Numbered from the stretch's first letter, positions 23,554 to 36,530 are shown. The stretch: 64,000 bases of DNA from Strongylocentrotus droebachiensis (GCA_035222895.1 JAVYIG010004945.1:84103-148102); one strand, 5' to 3'. The notes: generated by a model not told the origin, from the letters alone. Made by a program: numbers and translations.

Positions 23554-24420
23554 TAAACAAAAAATTAAAACAATTGTTGATGACAATAACAGTTTTAAAA
23601 AAACGAATAAACATAGGGCCTATTCATGCCCACACCAAAAACGTTGATAAAAAATGATAATAATGATATATGAATGATAATAAAAATTATAATGATAAGA
23701 ATAATGATGATACAAATAATTTACAGCACTGTCCCACATATGACCGATCGTGAAAGTGTGCTTAACAAAGAACAGAATTCGGCACAATATAACGACAAAA
23801 TCAGACAAAATATGAACAAAAATAACATCTAAATCAACATAATAAAAATCCACTTCAATATCACTCTGGGTGAGTATCACAATGTTTCTAAAATCTCCTC
23901 ACCAAACAGCAACTGTCGAGCCCTTCTTTTGTGCGTATATATGTCTCCTTCCTTCTGAAGGCAGCCATTTTGTCTGTAAGATAAGCAGCGCAGGCCCAGC
24001 ATCATTGTATTTCAGTGGGAAATTCTCACATTCGCTCTACACAAGGATAAACATATTTCTGCAGAATCCGACATCACACAACCCGTAGGTAACGCACAAC
24101 AAGTACGGGCGTTATCGACCACATATTCGGGATACTATAGCGCGCGAAAAAAAAAGGATGGCGGTTTAGGGCGGTTTAGTGAGTAAACTGAAAGGCGGTC
24201 TCGGGCGGTTTAGGTACTAGTAGAGGGCGATTTTAACAAGACAGGAAAAAAAATCAGATCTGACGTCAGAAAGATTATAATCGTCTTGAATTTAGGTTAG
24301 TACAGAAATTAAGTTATACTTACGATTCATCAAATGTCCTATCAGTTTTGTTATATACCTCTCTGCATGTAAGTTAGGGAGTGTCCTATACTCAAAATAT
24401 TTTGTTTAAACATAATATTT
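23554..24420. other. no feature seen
   Basis: AT-rich sequence. A short GGCGGTTTAG word repeats at about 24162-24225. No gene is supported. Confidence 0.35.
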
Positions 24421-24890
24421 AGTTTATAGCCATTCGTTCTACGGCCAGTTCGTCTACTACCTAATTGTTTTTTTCCCTTAAAGGTCTGCACATAACCCTT
24501 GATTAACTTTTCGTCGTTTTATTATTTGGTCTAATGACCACTTATGCTAATGGTCACTTTTGTTATAATCTCCAACAAGCCTACTATCTATATCTGTTTC
24601 TCATTTGGTGGAATTTCCTGTCGATCCAATTGCCAGTTTGTAATCATAGAAATATAATAATCGTCAAACGATTATTATACCTTATGGATAGTAGACGAAA
24701 TGGGCTTTAGATAAACTGGAAAATAGACCAAATGGTCATAGCCCAAACGGAGATTAAACCATATGGTTATCAGACCATATGTTAATCAGACCATATAGAG
24801 ATTAGAACCTGTGGAATTTTGACAAACATGTTGTTTGCCTAAATGGTCACTAGACAAAAAGATAAGTAGACTAATACAAATTGGTTATAA
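24421..24890. mobile_element. foldback element with GGTC/GACC words
   Basis: The centre is a perfect 11-bp hairpin, ATAATAATCGT-CAA-ACGATTATTAT, at about 24656-24680. Words such as TTTGGTC, AATGACC and AATGGTCA on the left recur as complements on the right (AGACCAAATGGTCAT, CAGACCATATG). Arm pairing is imperfect. Confidence 0.5.
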
Positions 24891-24930
24891 TGTGCATAAT
24901 TTGACTAATTGGAGGTATTATTGTCATGCA

Positions 24931-25250
24931 GAGGTGTCATGGTCGAGTGGATATGTCACCGGACTGTGGATCACAAACTCCGCGGTCCGAGTCCCGCCAC
25001 GGCACTAATATTCTTTGGCAAGACATTAATCTACATTTCTCACACTCGGCCCGGGTGAGGTAAATGGGTACATGTTTATAGCATCATTCCTAGAAATACA
25101 CTGTGCGCTGATAATGGTTGCCGGAGCAAAAGCTGGGGGAATGATTTCAAAATCTCTAAACAATGGGTAATAATTAAACTTCGTTTTAGTGACAAATTTG
25201 CGATTCAATGCTTGGTAAAATCTATATTTTGGTTCAGCAGCCGAAGCCAC
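24931..25250 (+). mobile_element. tRNA-derived SINE
   Basis: A pol III A box, TGGTCGAGTGG (24940-24950), and a B box, GGTCCGAGTCC (24984-24994), sit at tRNA spacing. The tail CCACGGCAC resembles a class II tRNA acceptor end. A body follows with TTGGCAAGACATTAAT and CCCGGGTGAGGTAAATGGGTAC, a block common in invertebrate SINEs. The head does not fold as an intact tRNA, so it is not a tRNA gene. The 3' limit is uncertain. Confidence 0.75.
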
Positions 25251-25429
25251 GTAAGATTATTACCTTTTCAGATGAGTTCATCCTGGTGTTTTCAGTTCTA
25301 ATGCTAAACTAGTATATTTGTTTACATACCAGCGTCCTATATATATATATATAATATAATTTCATGCAAACTTGGTATACTATGTAAATTATGACATTTT
25401 GTTCCAACGAACCTTTTATTTTTGCTATA

Positions 25430-25880
25430 CAGTTTTCTAATTTTGGCAATTATCTCGTATTGTAATATGCTCTGGGCACGTTCAAAGAGTAAATTCGATA
25501 CTATCTTCTTATTGCAAAAGAAAGCAAAACGTCTTTGTTCTAATTCCTCTAATCGTTAACATTCAAATCCAATGTTTTTTTAAACTTGAAACTCTAAAAG
25601 TTGAAGATATTTATATCCTGCAAACCGCACTCGTTAAGTTCTGCTTACAAAACGGGCAACTTTCCTCCTATTTACCCATCCCCCAATTTTTGGAATAAAC
25701 ATGTACACTCGTACCCCACAAGACAAGCTGACAAATTCCATTTAAAATCAGTATTAACCATCAAATCCATTCGACATGCTGGTCCAGATACTTGAAATTC
25801 ACTGGCTACTGTAATTCGAAATCTGAAGTCGCATAATATTTCAAAAAAGCTGTGAGGACTATGCTCCTTACCCATTCCTA
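25430..25880 (+). pseudogene. LINE RT C-terminal fragment
   Basis: In broken frames the C-terminal region of a CR1/L2/Jockey-type reverse transcriptase is readable: NYCNMLWARSKSKFD, then HSYPTRQADKFHL (about 25700) and AGPDT (about 25780). It has stops and frameshifts and is a relic. The HSYPTRQ motif also occurs in the fragment at 52650-52961, so the two are of one family. Confidence 0.75.
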
Positions 25881-28789
25881 ATGATTTGCCATTTTATCTT
25901 CATTTTATGTATGTTATACATTCAAACACTTTTTCGATGACCTGGCGTCATCAACATGTTTTTTCAATGTCAACAGGTGTTGGTGTTTTGGAATTATACC
26001 ATCTTCCCTCTCTATTTGTATCTCTTTATTGCAAGTCATTCTCTCTCTTCACTATGCTTGATATATAATGTGGGCTGTTAGTTTATTTTAGATTAGTTTT
26101 ACGCTGTATCCCTCCTGTCATGTTAATTGGAAACATGAGTAATGTTCTCCAACGTATTTTACATGTTCTATACAGTTTGAGTATAATGTATTGTACTTTG
26201 ACCGGTAAATTATATCACACTGATTAATAGATTAATATCATAATACACAATATTTCATAGGTTTTATATCTGTGGTGTTGTGTACCGGTTAACCGTAAAT
26301 CGGAGGAGGCGTACCCAAAACAGCCGTTTTTACGAAAATAGAATTTCGTTAATAATGTTCCAAAGAAACATAAAACCGCTATACGTGTTGGCGTCATATG
26401 AAAGATAATGACATTATCTAGATTTTAATATCAGTTTTAATGGAAGTTTGAGCCGAAAATGTTTTTGTGGGGATAAATTTTTGTTGTTGTTGCAAGTATC
26501 TCGGTATATCTACAGTATATAGTGGACGATAGCTCAACGGGGACACAATATTTGTAGTAATGCACAAATTTCAAAGGATAGCGAGTGTTGAGCATAATTG
26601 ATAATTACTTCTTCTATACATCAACATGAATGTTCATATAATATGTCCTTGGGCAGTCGCCTCTTCCTCCCCTGTCGAATATCCTTTGATCCCTCCATCA
26701 ACTTGACTGCTTGCAATAATCTTACCATGGTAAATTAAAATATTTCAAAATAATGAAATAAAGAGAATTACAAAAGAAATTCAGCTTCTGATCAAGCTTT
26801 CATATCCCAAAATGCCGACAGCCCACAGTATATGTCTCTTGAATCCTAAACAAATTTGTCAGAATGCCCTCAAATCTACAAATATAAATTCGCCATTTCA
26901 TCGGTATTTGAAGCTGGTTTAACAAAACAGACTAAATATGGCGGTCTGGTTTCCTTTAGGTTCTGCATATATTGCTATGATTACTGTAGTACCAACAATA
27001 TAAATAAGGAAAATTTATTATATTGGTGATGGAATCTAACACGAGGATTCATTTCATTTTATAAAAGTTGTTGTTTCCTTATTGGGTCCTTTATTTCAAT
27101 TATGAAAAATGAAGAATTTGACATCTGACACTCTATAAAACGCTAGAAAAAAATGTAATAGTTGATACGATGTGAAACGTGGTGCAAAGGTAAAGAGTTT
27201 CAAGAATATTGGCCCTAGAATAGCCCAAATTAATTTGAAAGGTCTTGAAAGGCAATTTTTTTATAAGAAAGATATTATACAACTACTTAATATTACAAAG
27301 ATGATTTATATTTCTATTGTCTATGCTATAGCAGCCCATTTGACGAAAATTTCTATTTTGTGAACATTATTTTAAAGAAACCTTGGGCCACCATTAGGTT
27401 GGTGTAAATTGTAGGAAAATTAAAAATTTTACATTTCTGAAGTAATTTAATCTAAAAATCTAAACAAAAAAAAGAGGCTATTTCTCTTTTCAGTAAAAAT
27501 TAAAACTATCCAAGGTTATCGACTGGATTTCCACATTATCGACCTTGTTTGCTTATGTGTGTTTTTACTGCATGCATGTATTGAGGGCGTGTTTTGTGTA
27601 TTTCAATCGAGTTTTAAAGAATGATTTAAAGTAAACCCTCTCATCACCATTCGTTTGGTGATAGAGAATTAGAATACCTGGATGTTGATATCAATAAAGT
27701 AGTATTCAGAGCACAGTCTTGTATAAAAGATATGTTGTTTAAATAAAAAAAATGTTATCAGGGATTAAAATGTCACTAATCAGAATGAAAAAGAAGCACT
27801 AATTATAATGGAAAATGGCCAAGTGTCAAAGGAAAAGGGACATTCTAGCCTAAACATACATCGCAAACTATCGCGTAAGAATACCGATTTGTGTTATGTA
27901 AATCGCACCTTCACTAATTATCATCATCATGAACATGTGGAAGTGTCATATATATTTTGTAATTACTTGCCCAATTTAAAAGTGCTATGCATGAGAACAT
28001 GAAGAGCAAACTAGCAAACTCCGAAGCCAGTTTGCAGTGTTGGACGGTTGCGGGAATGTTTGATTTCGAACGCATGTTAGGGTTTGTTTACATGCCTCTT
28101 CACGCAGGGAAATGGATGCCAATTAAGGCTTGTTGACATCAATATCATATTTCATATTATCACCTGGCCCGTAAGGCATGTGTAGCCTAAAGGGAGTTTG
28201 CAATTTTTGACTTTGTACTGTAGTCTGACACTAAGTCGAGAGACGTACTGCAGTCACAAGATCATCGCTACCCGAAAGATAAGCATTGTTTGAAATACTG
28301 CATCCAGTGCGTAATTTTTCAAAACGGATTTTTTAATTTATTTACGTGAAAATATATTTGTTAATGAAAAAAAAAAAAAGGCTGTGAACATTGGTAATCA
28401 ATTAACTTTCTTTGTTGATATATATATATATATATAAAGAGAGAGCTTTTTTGAGTATTTTTCGTTTTTAGCGCTATTTGTAATAAAACAAGGATTAAGT
28501 GCCTTTTTTAAAGAACAAATTTAGAATACATAGCAAGTTCAAATGGTACATTGAAATTCGAATAATATATTTTTTTCCAAAAAAAGCAAAACAATCCCTC
28601 AATCCCTCTTTTCTCCCCACTTACAATTGGCAGTTCATATCACATCATTGCAAAATAAGTTTTAAATGTCTTTAAATGAAGCTAGTTTGCATCTTATGCA
28701 AATTTAACTACTTTAGCTTCTTGAATTTTTAAAAACTTTACCTCCGTTTTTGATGAATTATTCCTAAGATTAATGCAGTGTAATTCAAA
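25881..28789. other. no feature seen
   Basis: About 2.9 kb of AT-rich sequence. The first few hundred bases may be the 3' UTR of the LINE fragment. A (TA)n tract lies near 28419-28436. Small open frames (for example 27172-27363 and 27808-28002) have no recognisable similarity. Confidence 0.35.
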
Positions 28790-29595
28790 CTTATCGATTA
28801 ACAATTGTCTCATTCATTTCTTGGCTGTGTTTGTTTATGGCAATATAATTATAGTATTGGCAACTTAAAATATGATCCACAATTGCTGATTTGTTGTCTT
28901 CACATTCATCAAATATGTTCAGATGATTATTATTTTTGGAAAAAAAAGAACGCAAGCCATCCTTTACTAAGAAAATCTTGTCAATATATTTATATTATTC
29001 AACATCTTCTACTGACATTTTAATGTACGACGATTGAAAAACAAACAAAAAAGGTGTGACATCACTATACAATATTTAAATTTCACCATCATCTTTTGTC
29101 AACAAATGAAAATACAGGTTTCATCTCACATTAGGTGCTCCGAAAATAAGTTTTCATATTCACACAATCATCTGTACTTAAGCAATGATCATAATATTTA
29201 TATCAATGCAAATAACAACAGTTATCATATTAATGATGTAGTTTAGTTTAATGTATGTGTCATTGTTTTCTGTAAAAACAACACATTTTCGGAAATTATA
29301 AACTAAATTGTCAGGTTCTTCTTAAAAAAAAAAAAAATCTTCATATTTAATTTCGAACAGTTTTCATATGTGTCTAATCAAAGAAGGTCTATTTTATTCT
29401 CTCAAAAATATTAATTTATATATTTACTAATACAATTAATCGACTAACGATCGTTCCATTCCTTCCTGAGCTGTTTTTAATGCCAATATAATTAGTTTTA
29501 AAGCTTAATTTCTGTCATATTGGCAACTTAAAATATGTTCCACGATGTGTCTTAACATTTGTCAAATATGTTCAGATGATTTCTAATTTGTGTAG
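28790..29595 (+). repeat. direct duplication, two diverged copies
   Basis: About 28790-28945 and 29435-29595 share ATTGGCAACTTAAAATATG, TCCAC, CAAATATGTTCAGATGAT and an upstream AATATAATTA block in the same order. It is noncoding. Confidence 0.7.
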
Positions 29596-31373
29596 GTTTG
29601 CAACCCTCCCCCCCCCCCCCCTTTGAATCTTTTTCTAAAAAGTAAATATCCTTCCTTATTTCTTTCTATAACATACCATACGAAAAAAAAGTTTTAACAA
29701 AAATATCTCCCCCATCCTTAAACCCCCATTCTGGTACAAACATAAGTGATGAAACGTGGTTCAATTTGAAAAAGATAGTAACTTTCACCATCTAAATCCT
29801 TGCCACGTTTATCAATTGCGAGGATCGTACTTAGCATATTTTTATTTCAGCTCATTGTAAGTGTTTATATTGATCAACCGGTCAAATGAGCATATTTGGG
29901 GGGGGGGGGGGCGCCACACATAATCCCAGCAAATTTGCGCGAACTTTATTTTATATAACTTAGTTTATTAAAGCTATCTAATATAATATTTAAATCTTTG
30001 CCTACGGTTTTCGGGAAATAAAACATCCCTCGAGAAAATGTCTAAAGTTGCAGATATATATTGTGTTATTTTAAAAGCCAGAGCATTTAACATTTATATG
30101 ACCAATTCATGATATCGTGTAAATATATGAATATAGATGTCAATTCAAGCAATTATTTCGTGTTCCCTTGGCCTGAATAGTTACATGGAGCACATCGAAA
30201 GTAAGGCGAATGTACAAAATAATGTGTGCCTATATGTATGTTTGTGTGTTTGTGTGAGTGTGTGCAACTTACCCATTTATCAGTTGTTATTATTCATGGC
30301 GTTATTTTTCGGTTTGTAATTGTGTATATTTGGGGGGCTTTTATGGTTATGTAACATATACTTTTTATATTAATCGGATTATCTCTCAATACTTGCATCA
30401 ATTCTTTATACCATCCTTACTAGGAGAATCTGTACAAATGATTTATTTGTTATTAATAGTGTTATTATCATCTGTGGTATTCCGAATTTAGAATGCCTTT
30501 GTGTTAAGTAAAATTAATAACAAAATTATTTGCACGAAATCAAATTGATATTGACAAGAAGATTAAGATTGTTTTTTATTCCCTAGAGAGTGCAATTTTA
30601 TATAATAGTTTACATAAACGATTTGATAAAAAGAGAAGAAAAATCAGAAGAAGAAGCAAAACGAGCATTATTTCTTTCGATAAATAAAACAGAGAAAAAA
30701 CGTAATCTGATGTTTGAGTAAAAGGATTAATAGATGAATGAATAAGATTTGTCGAAAACATAATCTTGCACGCAATCTTGATTTGATTATATAATATGTG
30801 GATAGTAAAGGTGTTAATTACACATCTATTGTACATCTTGTGTTTTTGTATGTGGATGTAAAGTAAAATAGTTTCAGAATTAAGACAAAAATAAGTATTA
30901 CGACTTAAGACCTTTTTTCTTTTTTTCGAACTCCTTAGTGTGCAATTTTAGCATCTTACCTGTACTTTCTAGCCCTGCAATTCCTTTCCTTTCGTCGTTG
31001 GTCTGCAAAGCAAGACAACAAAATAAATAATTATTTTGCATGTAACCCGACTACTGATAAACGCTCATGGTGAAGGAAGAAAAAAAATTATCTTTTAACT
31101 TTGTAATACCTTTTGAACGACTTAAATATAAGAATGTGTCTCATAAGCTGGTTAGTTAAGGTAAGGAGCATAGTTAGTAACTATTATAAATTGTGTATTT
31201 TTGTCAGACGCTTTGTAAGTACTCAATATGTTGTTAGGCTAAAATGAACTACAAATTGTAGGGCTTTTTATTCTGGAATACAGTGTACCTAGATGTTTCT
31301 GTTATCGAAAGAAAATATGAGGAGAACTATATTGAATCATTGGAATCAGTAGGAGGAAGCAGTGGCTGATCCA
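29596..31373. other. no gene; C and G runs
   Basis: 14 C at 29608-29621 and 14 G at 29898-29911. A short GT-rich tract lies near 30236-30265. Nothing else is supported. Confidence 0.4.
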
Positions 31374-32880
31374 GGGGGGGGGGGCCTGGCAAAGAAAAAG
31401 AAGGAACAAAAAGGGGAAAGATATTAAAAGGTATCGAAATATTCTCATCTGACCGTAATTAAATACCTAAAACCCCTTGACTTTCGGTGGCTCTGCCCCC
31501 TGGACCCAAACTGGGGCCCTAAGGCGGACGGCTGGATGCTAATCTGACGGTAATTTAATGGTTAAAACCCCTGAGTTTCTGGGTTCTCGGCCACCTGGAC
31601 CTCACGCCAATTAGTGTCCTGCCAGTGTCACAGATAAGCTATAATTATGCTCATCTGACGTAATTAAATGCCTAAACCCCCTGAGCTTCAGGGGGCTCTA
31701 CCCCTTGGACCCATCAAAGGGCCCTAAGGCGGGCCATGGGATGCTCATCTGACCGTTATCTATTGCCTAACACCCCTGAGCCTCCGAGGGCTCCGCCTCC
31801 TGGACCCCATGCACATTCTTGACCTGCCAGTGTCACAAATAAGGTATACAAATATGTTCATCTGACCGTAATTTAACGTATTAAACCCTGAGCTTCTTGG
31901 GGCTCCACCCCCTGGACCCAACACCAATTTTTGTTGGTTCCAGTGTCACAAATAAGATATATAAAAGTATGCTCATCTGACCGTAATTTATTGCCCCAAA
32001 CCCTTGAGATTCCGGGGTCTCCGCCCCCTGGACCCCATTCCAATTCGTGACCTACCAGTGTCACAAATAAGGTGTAAAATTATGCTTATCTGACAATAAA
32101 TTGATGAATAAACCTCTGGGCTCTTGAGGCTTCCGCCCCCTGGACCCAAAACCAATTTGTGTCATGCCAGTGTCACAAATAAGGTATAAAAATATGCTCA
32201 TCTCACCATCATTTATTGCCCAAAACCCCTAAGCTTCCGGGGACTCCGCCCCCTAGACCCCACGCCAATTCGTGACCTGCCAGTGCCACAAATAAGGTAT
32301 AAAATATGCTCATCTGACGGTAATTTAATGTATAAAACCTCTGGGCTTCTGAGGCCTCCGCCCCCTGGACCCAACACCAATGTGTGTCCTGCCAGTGTCA
32401 CAAACAAGTAAAAAATATGCTCATCTGACGATAATTTAATGTATAGAACCCCTGAGTTTCTGGGAGCTCCGCCCCTGGACCCAACACCAATTTGTGTCCT
32501 GGCAGTGCAACAAATAAGTTATACAAGTATGCTCATCTGACTGTTATTTATTGCCCCCAAACCCCTAAGTTTCTTGCCCCCCCTTGACCCCACGCCAAAT
32601 CGTTGACCTGCCAGTGTCACAAATAAGGTATACAAATATGCTCATCTCACTGTTATTTATTGCCCAAAACCCCTGAGCTTCTGGGGCTCCGCTCCCTAGA
32701 CCCCACGCCAATTCGTGACCTTCCAGTGTCACAAATAAGGTATACAATTATGCTCATCCGACGACAAATTGATGTACAAAACCCCTGAGCTGCTGAGGGC
32801 TTAATTTTACCTTTTTCGGAGATGGGCCCTCCCCCTGCGTCCAAGGGGGGGGGGGGGTGCAATTTTCAAATTTTCGAGGG
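31374..32880. repeat. 13-copy tandem array flanked by G runs
   Basis: A unit of about 95-115 bp repeats from about 31443 to 32790. Each begins with TATGCTCATCTGACCGTAAT, then AAACCCCTGAGCTTC, then GGGGCTCCGCCCCCTGGACCC, and ends GCCAGTGTCACAAATAAGGTAT. I count 13 starts of the CTCATCTGAC word. Copies differ by many substitutions. The array sits between GATCCA plus 11 G (to 31384) and CCAA plus 13 G (32845-32857), edges resembling those of dispersed GGATCCAGGGG-type elements. Confidence 0.9.
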
Positions 32881-33654
32881 CCAAAACAAAAAAATGAGTG
32901 CTCACTACGTATTGATTTCAAATTTGGGCCTGGGAGGAAGGTATACTCGATGCCGTCTTTCTGTTCTCCTTTCGAATGGGCGAAGTCTTTACTCCATGAT
33001 AGGCTTTTTTTTTATACAATCACGAGTTGAACAGAACATATTGATTGAAATACTCTTGTTTACGACATATCTTAGTTTCTGGGATAATCCTGATCGTTTA
33101 CTAGCTGACTTTGTCAATGATTATCCAGTATTACAGTTCATTTTAAAAAGTACACACTTTTAAAATTTGCTCTAAAATGATAATATCACAATATTAGCAT
33201 GTTTTAGAGACACACATACACAAATAACTGATTCGGTCTTGATCTGTAAGCTGTCAACAGTTGAAAATCGTGCCCAAACACTCATATAACTCGAAATAAT
33301 ACAGCCTTTTCGCAATTAAATCTTTTTTTGAGTTAAGCAGCAAATAAAATGTCCATAACACATAATTTTCTTACAAGAGACTCGAAAATTCTATTGTTAT
33401 ATCCATGTAACCTAGTATTCAAGATACGTTGCTGTTTTATGAATATGAAAAACATGCAGTGTAATTTGTGTTGGATATTTTCTCACAATAAGCGGGTTCG
33501 TAATTAGCCACTGGATTCGTATGACCTCACAAGTCATAGGTCAAGTGAACATCTCCAAAAGTTAATCGCCCGTTCACTCGCACGCTCTGCGTAATGTACA
33601 AAGGGCTACGTGAACATTTGCGCGTGCGTTCGTCATGCACTGTTTAAGCCCCAA
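32881..33654. other. no feature seen
   Basis: No supported gene or repeat. Confidence 0.35.
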
Positions 33655-33945
33655 TCACACCAAACTAGTTCTCACTACGTTTTAGAACCGTCCTAGAAAA
33701 TCGTAAAACGCGTTGTGGTCCTCAATACGTCCATCTCGTCTGTACCCCGTGGACAGTCAGTTCATATCAAGTTCATTTCGGGTACATTTGCAATTTCCAG
33801 GCAGTTCAAGCCTCTCCGTAGTCATTTTACACCCGCTATTAACTATATCTAACCCGTTCCGAATACGACCAAACCCATTCTAATAAGTTCAGAGACAGTT
33901 CAGGTCGTCCTCATCTCGTTCTTAGTGCGTTCGAACGCGCTCCGA
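33655..33945 (+). mobile_element. word-rich segment, possible GGTCACA-family relative
   Basis: It begins CCCCAATCACACCAAA, close to the CGGTCACA ends seen at 20692 and 48525. It continues with many loose variants of words such as GTTC, CGTCC and TACG. It stops where LINE endonuclease sequence begins, and no matching right end is visible. Confidence 0.35.
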
Positions 33946-34538
33946 TTCATCAAAATATTATAATCGGCGGGGACTTTAACCTACTAAATATCGATTAGAA
34001 GAATTGCATTCTTTAAAACAGCAACCGCACTAGCATCCATCAACTCCTTTTTGATATCCTGCTAGATAACTCTCTTCTTTAGTTTGTTACCCGCCCTGTA
34101 TCTGAAAACACACTTGATCTTCTTTTTGCGTCAAATCCAACACTGGTGTCCGATGTCTGTGTCCATCCAAAAATATCGGACCATTACATCGTTGCTTTCT
34201 CGATCTCGGGGAATCCAAGAACGTGCCGCATTCCGCCAAGAACAATCTACTAATTCCACAAAGCTGATCCTCAGAAACTCCTCAAGGCTGTTGCGAAATT
34301 CCCAATGGATTTGTTATCATCTTCACCAGAGCTGAAGTCAGTTGATGAAAACTGGACTTGTTCACATCACTCATCAACAAGTTTACGCACTACATTTTCT
34401 CAAAAATCAATTGTGTATACTGGTCCATCTTTCTGGAACAATCTTCATCCTGATTTACTTCACCCTTCTTCTATTCATCAATTTAAATATAAACTCAAGT
34501 TACATGTGTTGAATGCATACAATAATAATAATGATTAG
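33946..34538 (+). pseudogene. LINE relic: endonuclease joined to RT C-terminus
   Basis: The first part encodes the end of an AP-type endonuclease: GGDFN near 33967-33981, then HQLLFDILLDNSLL, RPVSENTLDLLFASNP and the SDH motif (SDHYIVAF) near 34175-34195. Stops at about 33997 and 34081 break it. A linker ending SVDENWT follows. At about 34362 the frame passes directly into the extreme C-terminal RT region (TGPSFWNNLHPDLL, about 34420-34460), ending at TAG 34536-34538. The whole polymerase core is missing. Confidence 0.8.
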
Positions 34539-35100
34539 ACATTTCATGTATAATGTTCTTTTTTCTTATAACGTGTACCATTTTATAATTAATTGTACAA
34601 TTCATTTGCAATTTTAAGCGTTCTTTTGACTGTGTAACATAAGTGAATTATAACAGGAAAGGAATGAATAGTTCATGACTTCTAGTGTTTGGATTTTGTA
34701 AACGTTCAGATGGTGCAGACATGTGGTGGAAAAAGGTGCATACTCTGTTATTTTTTGGCTCGTTACTCCTCTTCGTTTTAGTGTATTTCTTTTTCTTTTT
34801 CCCCTTTTTTCTGTATTGTTGAACTTGCAAACAATTATTTGTCAAATTACTGCAGTCTTTATTTTAATTGTGTACTTCTCTCTACAGTAAATATGGATAT
34901 AAGGATTTCAGGAGAGACAGTTAGCTGAGGAACCAAGAAAAAAGGTGGCACGAGGACTAAAACCCAAATTCGTAATTCCAACCCACGATTGCCAACGATT
35001 TTGCTTTGCAGTGTAAGATCACTTGTACCCCAAATGGATCAACTTTACGCTTGCACTCGCTATTTTGTTTGAATAAATAGGTAATTGTGCGGGTGTTTGT
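34539..35100. other. probable LINE 3' flank; nothing else
   Basis: AT-rich sequence after the LINE relic, with no clear tail. No gene is supported. Confidence 0.3.
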
Positions 35101-35240
35101 AAAACGAAGGACGAAGCTCGAAGACCGGGGACCATGTGCACGCAAGTACGTGGCCAGGGAGACGATCCCCCGGTCTTCGATCTTAGTTTTCCAAAATACC
35201 CCATGGTGTTTTGAAAAACGAAGATCGAATAGCGGGGACC
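35101..35240. repeat. inverted repeat, CGAAGACCGGGG hairpin
   Basis: AAAACGAAGGACGAAGCTCG followed by AAGACCGGG at 35101-35130 faces CCCCCGGTCTTCGATC..TTAGTTTTCC at about 35167-35193. A third related block, GAAAAACGAAGATCGAA, follows at about 35213. It is MITE-like and noncoding. Confidence 0.7.
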
Positions 35241-35417
35241 TTTTTACGATATATAGTACCTAGATGAAAATAAAGAAAATGGTATAGACAGGTGGCTGCT
35301 GCAGGCCATTTTCCCCCTAGGTGGTCATTATAGACACTTGTTCACTGTAGTTGGGTTTCCTTTGCATATTAAAGTTTGTATTGGTGTCATTCTCATTATT
35401 AAAATCATCTTTTGCTT

Positions 35418-35575
35418 CATTATTATTATTGTTATTATTATTATGATTATTATTATTATTATTATTATTATTGTTATTATTATTATAATTATTATTATCA
35501 TTATTATTATCATTATCGTTATTATTATCATTGTTATCATTATTAGTATTTATATTATTACATGTAGTAATATCA
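35418..35575. repeat. (ATT)n microsatellite
   Basis: A long imperfect ATT trinucleotide tract. The isoleucine-rich frames on both strands are by-products. Confidence 0.95.
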
Positions 35576-35865
35576 TTATCATAACAATTATTGCAATGAC
35601 TAATATCGTCATTGCCTTGTTTTCGTTCACATTCTGCCCCATTAATATTTTTCTCCGTGTTCTCCGTGTTTTCGTCAGGAAATCGTATTCGTTTTCACGC
35701 AGTGCTTGTTATCACTAGTTATGCCCTTTTCTTATGTCCGTTTCCTTTCAAATTGCAAAGGCAAAGTTTCCAGCATCTCATCAAGGTAACCGCATTCTTC
35801 AATTTTAACTTGACCTTCAAAATGCCATCTTCGCACTGCAAATTCAAATACGAAACCGACTCCGT
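35576..35865. other. no feature seen
   Basis: A plus-strand frame (35612-35911) has no recognisable similarity and runs into the dispersed repeat. Confidence 0.3.
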
Positions 35866-36075
35866 GAACTCTTATCCTGCCACAGGGCTAATCCCCCCAG
35901 TGCCAGATTAACAACGAGATAATCGGATTAACGCGATGGTACTACCAATAGCGCGTGCAAAACACTGGGCACAGTCCAATGGGCATGAACAATAACTACT
36001 ATTACGAATGCGTGCTAGCATGCAAGAAGCAGAGTAACAATAGCGTGCTAGCAGCCTTATGGCAGGCTATGAGTT
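35866..36075 (-). repeat. dispersed repeat, minus copy
   Basis: This is the reverse-oriented relative of 15736-16003, ending in a GGCTATGAGTTAAAAACC block before a T-rich tract. Confidence 0.8.
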
Positions 36076-36517
36076 AAAAACCTTTTTTTTTTTTTTCTTT
36101 AATTTTTTTAAATGGACCCCTCAAAATCTAAAATTTCCATAACTTTGTCATACTATTTTCGTTTCGTCTTAATTTTTTGCAGTATCATTATCTCATAATT
36201 GCACAACGCCATGCTGAATTTAACGCTCCAGTGAATATGCAAACAAATAAATAGCGCCGTATAAAGTTTTGTGAATCGGCTTTCTTTCTGCGGCCGTATC
36301 TCCATCGTTTCTGGCCAAACCCGTACCTTCGTTTGGATTTAAATACTTAAAGATATGCCCTTCCCAGCCAAGTTAAAAATTATACACCATAACTCTGATC
36401 AAATTTGATAAAATCGTCCTCCTAATTCGCCATTTCCAAGAAAATTGCGAAATAACTCCAACTTGGTCTAAAATGACGATCCCTATGCCTACGTCAACGA
36501 AACTCGGCATAAAACCC
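36076..36517 (-). repeat. interrupted dispersed repeat, left half
   Basis: The reverse complement aligns with about 63075-63480. Shared blocks are TTCGCAATTTTCTTG, GGGCATAT..TTAAGTAT, AAATCCAAAC, GGTTTGGCCAGAAA, GATGGAGATA, TTTGCATATTCA and GGGGTCCATTT. The other half lies at 42733-42870, beyond the inserted element. Confidence 0.8.
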
Positions 36518-36530
36518 TGATAGCAGACTG

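Noticed and set aside
24931-25003. Functional tRNA gene
   Set aside because: A and B boxes are good, but the anticodon stem does not pair and a SINE body follows directly.
31443-32790. CRISPR-like array
   Set aside because: Units diverge throughout and have no constant repeat with unique spacers; the genome is eukaryotic. It is a tandem satellite.
35328-35718. Isoleucine-rich open frames
   Set aside because: Translation of an (ATT)n microsatellite.
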